NCBI GenBank assembly: GCA_902799685.1
Contig: CADCBO010000021.1
Span: 1 to 64,000, forward strand
Direction: 5' to 3'
Length of the DNA stretch: 64,000 bases
From: an uncultured Bacteroidales bacterium
GTDB taxonomy: Bacteria; Bacteroidota; Bacteroidia; Bacteroidales; Bacteroidaceae
The position numbers and the translations under genes are program-made. Every line of letters begins with the position of its first letter. Positions within the stretch are counted from its first letter, which is position 1. The notes under the pieces were generated by a model, which was given only the letters and a program-made list of their open reading frames with translations, was not told the origin of the DNA and did not search any database. This document shows, piece by piece, positions 25,801 to 33,641 of this stretch.

Positions 25801-26989
25801 GGCTCTGATGGGCAAGTTTGCCGACAAGATTGCCGAGACTAAGGCTGTCATTGATGCTGCCGAGCGCAAGGACTATGACGAATACACCGGCATGGTTAAC
25901 GGTTACAATACCGCTTCTGCGTTTGATGTCATTTCAACGACGAATGACCAAATTACCGCTGCACTCGAAGAGCTTGCCGCTGCCCAGAGAGGATATGTAT
26001 TCAAGTATGACTACTATATTGCCAAGACCCGTCAGATCAAGGAACTGTATGCGCTTGCCGTTGGTCTGGGATATGAGTTCGGCAATGATGTAAAGGCAAA
26101 GGTTGAAGCCATTGAAGATGAGGACGCTGAGCTGAGCACCTTGCTGCGTGAGGCTGCAATACTCCAGATACTTGATATCTATAATGACGGCAACGAAACG
26201 GAAATCAACAAGGTGGTAGGTCTTGATGTAAGTGCTCTTATACCTAATTACTATCTGTATAATGAGGCTCAGGTTGGCCGTGATATGGAGAAGAATAGTA
26301 GTGGTGTTTGGAGAGTTAAGAGAAGTGAAAATACAACTGCTATTCCTGGATGGAAATTTACTCCAAGCAGCGGAAACTGGTATTTCACTACAGCCAAGGT
26401 TAGCGATACATTTGCAGCCAGCTATACAGACTGGGAGGTTGACGGACATGTATTTATAGGTGGTTTGCGTAGTGCAACTCAAACAAAGGGTGTTCTTACT
26501 GCTACTGTTACAGGTCTGCCAGAGGGTTACTATATGGTAGGTCTATATGGCAACAATCAGACTTCAGATCTTGCATTCGAGTTCAAAACAGATTCTGTTA
26601 CTTTGAGCGGTAAGGTCAATGTGGTAATGAATGACAGCAAGAAGTTCAGTTGGAAGGCGGTTGGTGTTGACTCTGTCATGGTGGTTGGCGATCTGGTTTA
26701 CACAATTGACCAGAAGTCATCTTCAAGTTCCGAATTTGACATTAGAAGTGCCGTACTGCGTCTGCAGGGTATAAATCCTGATTGCGATTATGAGGCAGCT
26801 CTCCAGGCTCAGGAGACCAAGATGAGTGAGCTGTTGACAATTGTCGATGCCCGTCAGGCTGTGAAGGAAGGTATTGAGTACTACACCATAGGCGGTATCA
26901 AGCTTGATGCTCCTAAGGCTGGTCAGATACTAATCCGCAAGGCCACACAGAACGGAAAGGTTGTTGTTGACAAGGTACTGATAAAGTAA
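22811..26989 (+). CDS. Very large secreted multidomain protein with type IX secretion-like C-terminus
   Basis: I do not recognise a family over the full 1392 residues. A signal peptide (MRKIYLIFAGLLFTGVSVFA, then Q) comes first; the ATG is taken rather than an upstream TTG. Residues ~30-370 contain beta-rich carbohydrate-binding-like regions (RRTLYVRGLDIEEESSYRLTFF). Residues ~850-1130 are alanine/glutamate-rich helical repeats resembling FIVAR-type modules (EVDAAERDYKGSLYNAF; AVIDAAERKDYDEYTGM). Residues ~1145-1310 form another beta domain. The last ~40, EYYTIGGIKLDAPKAGQILI then a basic V/K tail, match the look of type IX sorting domains in Prevotella-like proteins (YTIDGxxLxxPxKGxxIxxxxxGKxxKV). 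It is probably exported and attached to the surface. A strong terminator follows. Confidence 0.75.
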   Translation: MRKIYLIFAGLLFTGVSVFAQPDLKDPRNARVIFNQTFEVADGLNEEQAYAEWSQTPIDTIHEIEYYSKIGTSSVSSRTDIYDGSPDWEIFAVRTDSTSSEWTETNPGDGIVMFNGADPTSSATEIANKIYDNDHWKIVGDPNGLDKDRIDAFKQYGVDGGNYYFQWETGDISKARAAGNISSSHYSTDTRSTKNYRRTLYVRGLDIEEESSYRLTFFIKAKKLNTWNPLFYADVMRGYHHQRAAFSMGYKSGKEFSLAMADGDLEDNVWQKVTMMTYYNNAHEADAYVFYKGDYSWSDDWRWRPSEDLWPEGKTLAEGDSLNYVKQPDKFFVRLSFVTDSIVYSLDNLSLTKSWIAGCEYHGDKLRVDFGYETNLGQLVKEAKAKTNIAAVEVPDESGKYFQVWCLKKGGDPKKTTGGEYDTGDWEEMYIRSAEYHEDGYMYMFTDYYEDPFTHEMTPYEFEDYDQVLVTFHNPTDLPDLTLKYTGDLYPKALDSAWVADGKIVPDFYNELATPNPYAFTSVVSMTSLPPVLQGEPFEEGSFGLDGTIRELRFKFSKEVEADVNFKGEQTDNVVAYVNDEVWLPSWSAADTSLVITRPETTDVLKGDYEVKLIQIHARGGANGDNVILHYHFGEFSKTVSATQISSDWRSEGNGVLTGYNPASTYAHDGNTEFLKGGGSKKGKTRVYAMAGTYPNDCGYVITQYVQNETGNMYSIVHFDKAEDLTIEFLGTGWAYSGSKAPGLPCYLYFYPAPEGTLENGNDNGFAILEACEKTALGSFTPKTVVQKGNIEDKDTGTWPDEVETFKFNFTVPSAGDYVFEWVTKDAPKADVKSGVFISNYTVKSANAGDLSTMYVKMINDIYDKAVEKKAEVDAAERDYKGSLYNAFVDYIATFKENAFKETAPSAYNSNYAAMSSAINEMQARMDTVDLFYTTETNAKAKLAGLAGDSTNLAVYKALDTHLNANEGIVFSEKETSYLTAEINAYEAEMTAVDDRLALMGKFADKIAETKAVIDAAERKDYDEYTGMVNGYNTASAFDVISTTNDQITAALEELAAAQRGYVFKYDYYIAKTRQIKELYALAVGLGYEFGNDVKAKVEAIEDEDAELSTLLREAAILQILDIYNDGNETEINKVVGLDVSALIPNYYLYNEAQVGRDMEKNSSGVWRVKRSENTTAIPGWKFTPSSGNWYFTTAKVSDTFAASYTDWEVDGHVFIGGLRSATQTKGVLTATVTGLPEGYYMVGLYGNNQTSDLAFEFKTDSVTLSGKVNVVMNDSKKFSWKAVGVDSVMVVGDLVYTIDQKSSSSSEFDIRSAVLRLQGINPDCDYEAALQAQETKMSELLTIVDARQAVKEGIEYYTIGGIKLDAPKAGQILIRKATQNGKVVVDKVLIK

Positions 26990-27017
26990 TCCTGGCAAAT
27001 AACAATTCCTTATAATG

Positions 27018-27053
27018 AACCGGCGGAGGGCTTTGCTCCCCGCCGGTTTTTTT
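27018..27053 (+). terminator. Terminator of the large secreted protein gene
   Basis: AACCGGCGG (27018-27026) pairs with CCGCCGGTT (27040-27048) and is followed by T's to 27053; inner GGAG/CTCC pairing is possible. It lies 29 bp past the stop. Confidence 0.9.
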
Positions 27054-27220
27054 ATAATATGTACTCAATAGGGATTGTTCTTCCAGTTGCTTCGCATTGT
27101 AAGATCGTCTTTTATTACGCATTCTGGACGTACTAAAATAAATCTATGGAACAGATGATATTTGTGTTTTCCTGTCTCTTTCTTAGAATGATCTTGTTGT
27201 ATTTAGAATGTGATAAAAGA

Positions 27221-27254
27221 ATAACAGGCAGACCGTTGTTGGCCTGCCTGTTAT
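27221..27254 (-). terminator. Terminator of the glycine-rich protein gene
   Basis: A perfect 11-bp stem ATAACAGGCAG (27221-27231)/CTGCCTGTTAT (27244-27254) followed leftward by TCTTTTATC lies just after the leftward gene. Confidence 0.75.
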
Positions 27255-27275
27255 GTTTATATCCGGATTAAAGAA

Positions 27276-28133
27276 TCAGAAGCCGCCGAAACCGCCACCA
27301 AAGCCGCCGCCGAAACCGCCGCCGCCAAAGCCGCCGAAGTCACCGCCCATCATCATGAAGTCACCGCCGCCGAAGCCGCCCATGTTCATCTGGCTGACCT
27401 TGCAGCCCTTGGGGAGTACAAAGAAAGCGGGATCTACATCCTCGGCAATGAAATTCATTGCGGTCTGGCTTGTGGTAGCCCAGTCACTCTCGGTAGTTGT
27501 GGACAATGGAATGCCCTCATAAATGCATACTGTAATGTTCTGGGTGAAGCCCATCTGGTTGCTGGGACTCATTGAATATTTCTTGCAAGTAACGCCGGCC
27601 ACCTGCTCTTCGCCCAGTTCCTTGATCTTGTTACGGCGTATAGTTTTCTTGTCCAGATTCATCCAGTCAATCTCACCAAGCTGGCCAATCTGGGCGCCGC
27701 CCATGCTGAATCCGCCGAAGCCGCCGCCACGACCGCTGCGTCCGCCGCCGAATATAGGCATTGCGGTAGCAGTATTCTCTTTCTCGTTGATGGTGTAGGT
27801 TGTGTCACCAAGTGATATGGTGCGGGTGATGTTTTCTCCATAGACAGTTATTCTGGCGGTCTTGCGGCCGTAGTCGTCAAAATAGATCTGCTCCCTCATG
27901 TCACTTGCGTTGAAGTTGTTCATCATGTTAATGAAAGAGCTGTCATTGAAAGCGGCTACACCGCCACCCATTGCACCCATGGCAGCAAAATCGGGCATGT
28001 CACCCATATCGGATGAAACAGTGATGACTCCGGACTTTACTCCGAACAGAACTTCCTTAACCTCTTTTTTCTTGGCGTTTGCCGAAACACATACTGCAGC
28101 GATCAGTGCAGCTGCGATTAAATACTTTTTCAT
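27276..28133 (-). CDS. Glycine-rich secreted protein of unknown function
   Basis: Start ATG 28133 (MKKYLIAAALIAAVCVSANA, a Sec signal) gives 285 residues. The first half is acidic and Met/Asn-rich with a glycine patch (AAMGAMGGG), and a second Gly/Arg patch (FGGGRSGRGGGFGGFSMGG) sits near residue 150. The middle block EEQVAGVTCKKYSM...CIYEGIPLS...NFIAEDVDPAFFVLPKGCKV recalls DUF4412-type periplasmic proteins. The C-terminus is almost purely GGFGGG repeats (about 34 residues) ending in Phe. Glycine/phenylalanine repeats of this type are flexible and can self-associate. I cannot assign a function; no partner gene is adjacent. Confidence 0.7.
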   Translation of the reverse strand: MKKYLIAAALIAAVCVSANAKKKEVKEVLFGVKSGVITVSSDMGDMPDFAAMGAMGGGVAAFNDSSFINMMNNFNASDMREQIYFDDYGRKTARITVYGENITRTISLGDTTYTINEKENTATAMPIFGGGRSGRGGGFGGFSMGGAQIGQLGEIDWMNLDKKTIRRNKIKELGEEQVAGVTCKKYSMSPSNQMGFTQNITVCIYEGIPLSTTTESDWATTSQTAMNFIAEDVDPAFFVLPKGCKVSQMNMGGFGGGDFMMMGGDFGGFGGGGFGGGFGGGFGGF

Positions 28134-28237
28134 TGTCCTTATTTTTTTGTTTTGAATGTTTACTCTTGTGACGTAAGTCGTAAACAATATAGAAGGAGCA
28201 ATGAAAAGTTAAGGTTATTATATTTTATTAAGATTTG

Positions 28238-30034
28238 TCAGAATAGTTTCTGTATAAGGTCCGGGCGTCCGATGCGGCGCAATTCGGATATGAGACGGTG
28301 GCGCTGAGCAGGGTCATACCAGAAGAAGAACTGACGCTGGGCCTGTTTCTCACGCTCGGTCCGTGCAGTATAGACCGGCTGCATGGTGTAAGGGTTGATT
28401 CCGGTATAGAATATCTCGGTGCTTAAGGTCATTGGGGTGGGCGTGAAGTCCTGTATCTGCTCCAGCTTGAAGTTGAGCTGTTTGGTTATTATGGCCAGCT
28501 CGGCCATATCCTGCTCGGTACAGCCGGGGTGACTGCTTATGAAATATGGGATAAGCTGCTGACGCAGTCCGCACTCTCGGTTAATCCTGTCAAATGTTTT
28601 CTTGAACTGCCCGAACTGGGTGAATGACGGCTTGCGCATAAGCTCCAGTACAGAGTCCGATGTATGCTCCGGCGCTACCTTCAAGCGGCCGCTCACATGC
28701 TTTGATATCAGTTCCTTGGCGTACTCAACATGTGATTTGTCAGCTTTAGGGTCAGGGTCATGGTATTGCAGTATGTCATAGCGTATGCCACTGCCTATGC
28801 AGGTCTTCTTTATGCCCTTAACCTGGTCGGCCTCTTTGTAGAGTGCGGTCAGGGCGGTCAGGTCCGTGTCAAGGTTTGGGCAGACCTTTGGGGTAAGGCA
28901 GGTGGGGCGCTTGCACTTGGCACATTTGGATTTGTCACGTCCACCGGTGCCGTACATGTTGGCCGAAGGTCCTCCCAGATCAGATATATAACCCTTGAAA
29001 TCCTCCATCTGCGTGATTTGCCGGAGCTCACGCATAATGCTCTCCTTGCTTCGGCTTACAATCTGCTTGCCCTGGTGTGCCGATATGGTGCAGAACGAGC
29101 AACCGCCGTAGCAGCCGCGGTGTATGGTTACCGAGTGGCGTATCATCTCATATGCCGGGATGCGTTTGCCGTTGTAACGCGGGTGGGGCAGGCGGGTGTA
29201 AGGCAGGTCATAGATGGCATCCAGCTCCTGTGTGGAAAGCGGGGGATATGGCGGGTTGACCACCATGTAACGGTTCCCTGAGGGCTGGATTATGCGGTGG
29301 GCCAGAATCATGTTGGATTCCTCTTCTATGATGCGGAAGTTTGCCGCCTGGCTGAGTTTGTCGGCCAGACATTGCTCATGTGATGCCAGCATCCTGTCAT
29401 TATCGGTTATACCACCCGGGATGTCCTTTGTAAGGAATGCCACTTGGGGCATAGTCAGGATATCATTTGCGCGGCCTTGGCTTATGGCATCGGCAAGTGC
29501 CACAGTGGCCTTCTCGCCCATGCCGTATGTCAGGTAATCGGCCCCGCTAAGTCCAAGGATGTTGGGCAGCAGTTTATCCTGCCAGTAGTCATAATGGGTA
29601 AAGCGTCTCAATGACGCTTCTATTCCTCCCAGGACTACAGGCACTTCAGGAAACAGTTTCTTGAGGGCTTTTGTATAGACTATGGATGGGTATTCGGGGC
29701 GGCCTGTGTGACGGCCGTCGGGGGTGTAGGCATCTTCCGAGCGCAGGCGTTTGCCTGCGGTGTAACGGTTTACCATGGAGTCCATGGCTCCTGCCGATAC
29801 TCCAAAGAAAAGTCTTGGCGTGCCCAGTTTATGGAAATCACGCAGGTCATCCTGCCAGTTGGGCTGCGGTACTATGGCAACCTTGTAGCCGTGGGCTTCC
29901 AGTACACGTCCTATGACGGCTGTGCCGAAAGAGGGGTGATCCACGTATGCGTCACCGCTGAAAAGTATTACGTCCAGCTGGTCCCAGCCCAACCTTTCGC
30001 ACTCTTTCTTTGTGGTAGGCAGCCACTGCGCCAT
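28238..30034 (-). CDS. YgiQ-family radical SAM protein (UPF0313)
   Basis: This 598-residue cytoplasmic protein has the radical SAM motif CxxxCxxC in RGCYGGCSFCTI (about residues 306-314), preceded by an N-terminal cobalamin-binding-like region (VILFSGDAYVDHPSFGTAVIGRVLE). An additional cysteine cluster KCAKCKRPTC...CPNL lies near residue 385. The family's reaction is not established. All conserved blocks (GGIEASLRRFTHYDYW, ISDLGGPSANMYG, VAPEHTSDSVLELM, FTPTPMTLSTEIFYTG) are present and length is usual. It is the last gene of a leftward cluster with two small unknowns and a cell-wall amidase-like protein, 3 bp after the 105-residue gene. Confidence 0.92.
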   Translation of the reverse strand: MAQWLPTTKKECERLGWDQLDVILFSGDAYVDHPSFGTAVIGRVLEAHGYKVAIVPQPNWQDDLRDFHKLGTPRLFFGVSAGAMDSMVNRYTAGKRLRSEDAYTPDGRHTGRPEYPSIVYTKALKKLFPEVPVVLGGIEASLRRFTHYDYWQDKLLPNILGLSGADYLTYGMGEKATVALADAISQGRANDILTMPQVAFLTKDIPGGITDNDRMLASHEQCLADKLSQAANFRIIEEESNMILAHRIIQPSGNRYMVVNPPYPPLSTQELDAIYDLPYTRLPHPRYNGKRIPAYEMIRHSVTIHRGCYGGCSFCTISAHQGKQIVSRSKESIMRELRQITQMEDFKGYISDLGGPSANMYGTGGRDKSKCAKCKRPTCLTPKVCPNLDTDLTALTALYKEADQVKGIKKTCIGSGIRYDILQYHDPDPKADKSHVEYAKELISKHVSGRLKVAPEHTSDSVLELMRKPSFTQFGQFKKTFDRINRECGLRQQLIPYFISSHPGCTEQDMAELAIITKQLNFKLEQIQDFTPTPMTLSTEIFYTGINPYTMQPVYTARTEREKQAQRQFFFWYDPAQRHRLISELRRIGRPDLIQKLF

Positions 30035-30037
30035 AGG

Positions 30038-30355
30038 TTATTCTGCGGGAGCGGGTTCCGGATTTGATGCGTTCCACTGCTCATAGAGTGCAATCAGGTT
30101 CCTGAGCCCGAATGCCTTCATGTCACGATGGTATATCACGTCTATGCACAGGTCCAGAAGCGCTTTCTCAGAACCTTGCGGAGTGGTGAGCAGTGAACGG
30201 ATATTCAGTTTGAGCTTGTCAAGTGACTGCTCGGTAACTATGCCGCTGCTGTCAATTAGTAGCTGAAAAAGAGAAAACCTGCGTATGGTTGCCAGATTCT
30301 CGTCCGACACGTTTATGCTGCGTGTTCCGGATTCGTTTGCCTGAATGTTATACAT
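30038..30355 (-). CDS. Conserved hypothetical protein, 105 residues
   Basis: I do not recognise this small soluble protein. It is predicted to be mostly helical (NLATIRRFSLFQLLIDSSGI; LLDLCIDVIYHRDMKAFGLR) with a proline/alanine/glutamate tail and no signal or membrane segment. It sits 12 bp after the amidase-like gene and 3 bp before ygiQ in the same direction, so co-expression is very likely. Its coding quality (codon bias, tight spacing) supports a real gene. Confidence 0.7.
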   Translation of the reverse strand: MYNIQANESGTRSINVSDENLATIRRFSLFQLLIDSSGIVTEQSLDKLKLNIRSLLTTPQGSEKALLDLCIDVIYHRDMKAFGLRNLIALYEQWNASNPEPAPAE

Positions 30356-30367
30356 AGCTATGTCGTT

Positions 30368-33247
30368 TTATTTATCAGTCAAAAATCTTATTGCATTTTT
30401 CATAATGCGGTCACGCTCCTTTTCAGATTCCACACTTTCAAACGGGAATCCAAGCGTGAGCGTGCTGTATGTGCGCTCTTGGTAGCCTATTCCGGCGGGC
30501 AGGCCGCTGTCGGGATAGGTGAACTGGGTGGTGGCACGACCTACAGGGCTGATAACGTCAGGCTTGATTACACCATAGTTGTCCTTGGTCGTTATACGCC
30601 TTATCTCTGTCTTGCTGCGCATGCCTTTTATATGATTCTCGTCGCCTGAAGGCAGTGGACCTTCCCAACGGTAGTGCAGGACGTCGGCTGTGAACTTTTC
30701 ATCGTCAAGCGTTGAAATCATGTCGGCTCCTACGTATGATCCGCTTATAAGGATTGAGCCTCCTCTGTCCAGATAGCTTCTGATCTTTTGCTGCATTACA
30801 ACAGGAAATGTGGAGTAGTCCTTGTTGCAGATGGTGTCCTGTGCGGAGCGTTTCTGCAGACCCAGAATCAGGTCAACCATCCTGTAGTTGGCCATGTCTG
30901 TCATGCCGTCCTGCACCGCCTCACGGCTGCATGACACGAATGACCAGCCCGCCTCTGCTATGGAACGGCCGTGTACCTGGGGATAATCAAACGTGTTGCC
31001 GGCCAGAAGGGCGCCGTTCAGGGTGTCATTGCCTATACCCAGTGATACCTCCTCTTCGGAAGCTATCGAATCCATGGAGAATATTGTCTGTGCTCCGCTC
31101 AATATGGGTGAGCGCATATACTGCACGCCGGGATCGGACAGTATGTCGAATCCGCGCGTGGTGTCGGTCAGTATTGTCTCCGGGCCGCTCAGACGTTGGA
31201 ATCCGTTCACCACCAGGACCGTACCCTTGCTGTCCGATACTATACAGGCGGCAAGAGTTTCGGAAGGCATGCTCTCCCCGCCGTCGTTCACTGCCGTGAC
31301 CTTGAAGCGGTATATCCGGTCATGCTCAGGGGTGAAGTTCAAAATGCTTGCTCTTGTAAAAGTGCCTGCGTCAAACCCGTTGTCATCGACTGCGGTATAG
31401 ACTATATATCCGTCCGGGACAGCTGTGGGTTCAAGAGTGTCGGTCACCGCCTGCCAGGTTAATGAAAAGGTGTTCTTTCCGCTCATCCCTATGCTGAAAT
31501 GATCCACAGGCAGTGGCTGTACCACGTAACTGCGGTCATGCATGAAACTTACGTATTTGAGAATGGATTTGTATATGGAGCGTGATGCGGTGAACCTGAA
31601 GTTGGGGTTCAGGGCGTATGTCACGTCACGGAAATTCTGGTGTGACAGCAGTTCCAGCAGCATGGAAAGCATCTGCGGTTCACGGCTCTCGCAGTAGTTC
31701 TTGTCCCAGATTCCGCGGTATATCCATTCGCGTCCGATGGCTGGCGGAAGGTCACGCCGGAGTCCGGTGAGAACCATATCGGTCAGGTCACGGCTGATGT
31801 CGCGCGAATGGCCCTCTCCAAGCAACCCTTTGTTGAATGAGGTGGTGCAGATTCCCAATGAACCGTAAATGGTGTCTCCATATGTATAGCCTGCATCGGT
31901 ATGCAGTGCAAAATAGAGCTCCAATGGAACCCCAAGTCCGGGATTGGCTTCATTGAATATGGAACCGCCCGACAGCCAGTTGGCCATATATGGGCGTGTC
32001 CATATATCTTCCCTGTAGTCATCAGCGCCGTCATATTTGGAAAAAACGCTGTCCGGTGCTCCGGCGAACCTTGTGTAGTAACGGGCACCCATATTGTAGC
32101 GCGGTGCGGTAATCTCCAGTCCGTTTCGGGTTTCGGTGGCAGTGCCTCCACCAAACCTGACAGCATCGGCGTTTACGGTACCACGCATGTCGGAACTGTT
32201 GTCAAGACTGACCATTCCCTGCGGACTCTGACCCTTCTTGAAATGGAAGGTTCCCAGATAGACCCATGTGCCGCCGCCCATCTGCTGGTTTACGCGGAAT
32301 GTGGTTGTGCCACCGGTGTGGAACACTATGTATCGGGCGTCGTCAACGCTGTTTTCGGTGGTCTGGTAAGTTACATATACCCCGTAATCGCCATCCTCTG
32401 GGATTTCTGGAATCCAGAAAGCAGTGGACATTTGTGTTCCGGGACCATTGCCTGTGCGTGCTGTCCTGGAATTGACCTTATTGCTGTCAGGCAGAATCCT
32501 GATGGAGTCCTCACTGTAGCCGCCTGCCGTATGAGTGGACCATGAGCCATCCTCGCGGTAACCTTTCTGACCGCTCTTAACAATCACGCTGTTGGTCTGC
32601 CAGTCGCGTTCCCGGGCAGTATAGACCACGGCTCCGGCGTTCTCCAGCATGGGAATAAGGTAGGGGTATGCGAATGACTGGGTGAGCAGGTCTTCACGCG
32701 TGCAGTAGAGCGGGGGACGCTGCCATTCCCACAGGGTATCAGCGTTGTCATAATAAAGGCCGTGGCTGGGTGTGACGGACAAGTGTATGTTGGCAAGTCC
32801 CTTCTGTGGGGTATGGACAAGGCTTTCGTTCATTATCCAGGGCTTGCCTTTGTACTCGGTGTCATTCCACAGATTGTCCCGGTTGGTTTCCTTTCCGGCC
32901 CAGTTGGGGATAAGCCGCTCTATGGTTTTTCCGTTGGTGTATATCTGCAGACTGTAATTGCGTATGTCCTTGGGTAGTGACTGGCGCAGGCCGGAATAGA
33001 TTGAATCAATAAGTTCCGGACGGAATCGCTGGTAACCGAAGTTCTGGTTCAGGTAGATGTTCAGTCTGCGTCCGCTGATATCCGTACGCTCAACTTTTAA
33101 AGTCTTGAGGTCAAGATCTCCCTGATATTGCTCAAAATGCTGTCTTACCTTGGAGCGTATGGTTGCACTGCCCGTCTGTGCATGAATACAATGGACGGAC
33201 AATATGACGGCCAGCGCCGCCAGAAGGGCTTTGGAGCGCCGGAGCAT
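30368..33247 (-). CDS. Secreted amidase-like protein with golvesin domain ('xanthan lyase' group)
   Basis: The 959-residue product has a signal peptide (MLRRSKALLAALAVILSVHC...HAQ). An N-acetylmuramoyl-L-alanine amidase (Amidase_3-like) fold seems split by an insert. The first zinc-binding His is suggested by LSVTPSHGLYYD (~155-167), the Glu and second His by EANPGLGVPLELYFALHTDAGY (~435-457). The insert (~215-370) is a golvesin-type beta domain (YGVYVTYQTTENSVDDARY, GGGTWVYLGTFHFKKG). A fibronectin III module follows (~585-690), then a C-terminal glutamine-amidotransferase-like region (TVLVVNGFQR...YLDRGGSILISGSYVGADM). Databases call such proteins xanthan lyase, but the visible catalytic signature is that of a wall amidase. 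It probably acts in the periplasm or on the surface. Confidence 0.75.
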   Translation of the reverse strand: MLRRSKALLAALAVILSVHCIHAQTGSATIRSKVRQHFEQYQGDLDLKTLKVERTDISGRRLNIYLNQNFGYQRFRPELIDSIYSGLRQSLPKDIRNYSLQIYTNGKTIERLIPNWAGKETNRDNLWNDTEYKGKPWIMNESLVHTPQKGLANIHLSVTPSHGLYYDNADTLWEWQRPPLYCTREDLLTQSFAYPYLIPMLENAGAVVYTARERDWQTNSVIVKSGQKGYREDGSWSTHTAGGYSEDSIRILPDSNKVNSRTARTGNGPGTQMSTAFWIPEIPEDGDYGVYVTYQTTENSVDDARYIVFHTGGTTTFRVNQQMGGGTWVYLGTFHFKKGQSPQGMVSLDNSSDMRGTVNADAVRFGGGTATETRNGLEITAPRYNMGARYYTRFAGAPDSVFSKYDGADDYREDIWTRPYMANWLSGGSIFNEANPGLGVPLELYFALHTDAGYTYGDTIYGSLGICTTSFNKGLLGEGHSRDISRDLTDMVLTGLRRDLPPAIGREWIYRGIWDKNYCESREPQMLSMLLELLSHQNFRDVTYALNPNFRFTASRSIYKSILKYVSFMHDRSYVVQPLPVDHFSIGMSGKNTFSLTWQAVTDTLEPTAVPDGYIVYTAVDDNGFDAGTFTRASILNFTPEHDRIYRFKVTAVNDGGESMPSETLAACIVSDSKGTVLVVNGFQRLSGPETILTDTTRGFDILSDPGVQYMRSPILSGAQTIFSMDSIASEEEVSLGIGNDTLNGALLAGNTFDYPQVHGRSIAEAGWSFVSCSREAVQDGMTDMANYRMVDLILGLQKRSAQDTICNKDYSTFPVVMQQKIRSYLDRGGSILISGSYVGADMISTLDDEKFTADVLHYRWEGPLPSGDENHIKGMRSKTEIRRITTKDNYGVIKPDVISPVGRATTQFTYPDSGLPAGIGYQERTYSTLTLGFPFESVESEKERDRIMKNAIRFLTDK

Positions 33248-33267
33248 GTCAGGATGAAGGTTTAACG

Positions 33268-33540
33268 TTACTTCTTGAGTTTGACAAGCCGGTCAATCAC
33301 ATCACTCATGCTGGCCTGGAAGTCCTTTGTCAACTGCCTGTAGTATTGTTTGGAATTACCTGGCTCGGTGTGGCTTATGCGTGCTGTGAAATCATTGTCG
33401 ATGCGGAGCAGATCGGCTATTATCTTATCGGCTTCCTCCTGATCGGTGCCGGGAACCAGTTCTTTATATATTAGACACTCGGTGAAAATGTCACCTATTA
33501 CATAACTGATGTCTCTCTTGAGATGTCTGCGACTTGCCAT
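33268..33540 (-). CDS. Small conserved hypothetical protein, 90 residues
   Basis: ATG 33540 (MASRRHLKRDISYVIGDIF) is chosen; the in-frame extension upstream crosses the promoter box at 33567. The product is soluble and helical, with an acidic middle (DQEEADKIIADLL) and a basic C-terminus. I do not recognise a named family, but the sequence has the look of a widely conserved Bacteroidales protein. It is the first gene of the leftward cluster, 20 bp before the amidase-like gene. Confidence 0.72.
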   Translation of the reverse strand: MASRRHLKRDISYVIGDIFTECLIYKELVPGTDQEEADKIIADLLRIDNDFTARISHTEPGNSKQYYRQLTKDFQASMSDVIDRLVKLKK

Positions 33541-33566
33541 AATGGTTTTACTAATGGTTATATAAG

Positions 33567-33574
33567 CAAAGATA
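33567..33574 (-). promoter_or_regulatory. -7 box of the small protein-amidase-ygiQ cluster
   Basis: Minus-strand TATCTTTG matches TAnnTTTG, 26 bp upstream of ATG 33540. An imperfect 9-bp hairpin (33581-33604 region) just beyond may end the preceding kinase transcript. Confidence 0.6.
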
Positions 33575-33641
33575 TGACAAACGGCCTGCAAATGCAAGCC
33601 GTCTGACTTTTATTTTTCAACACAAGCCGGTCGCTTACGTA

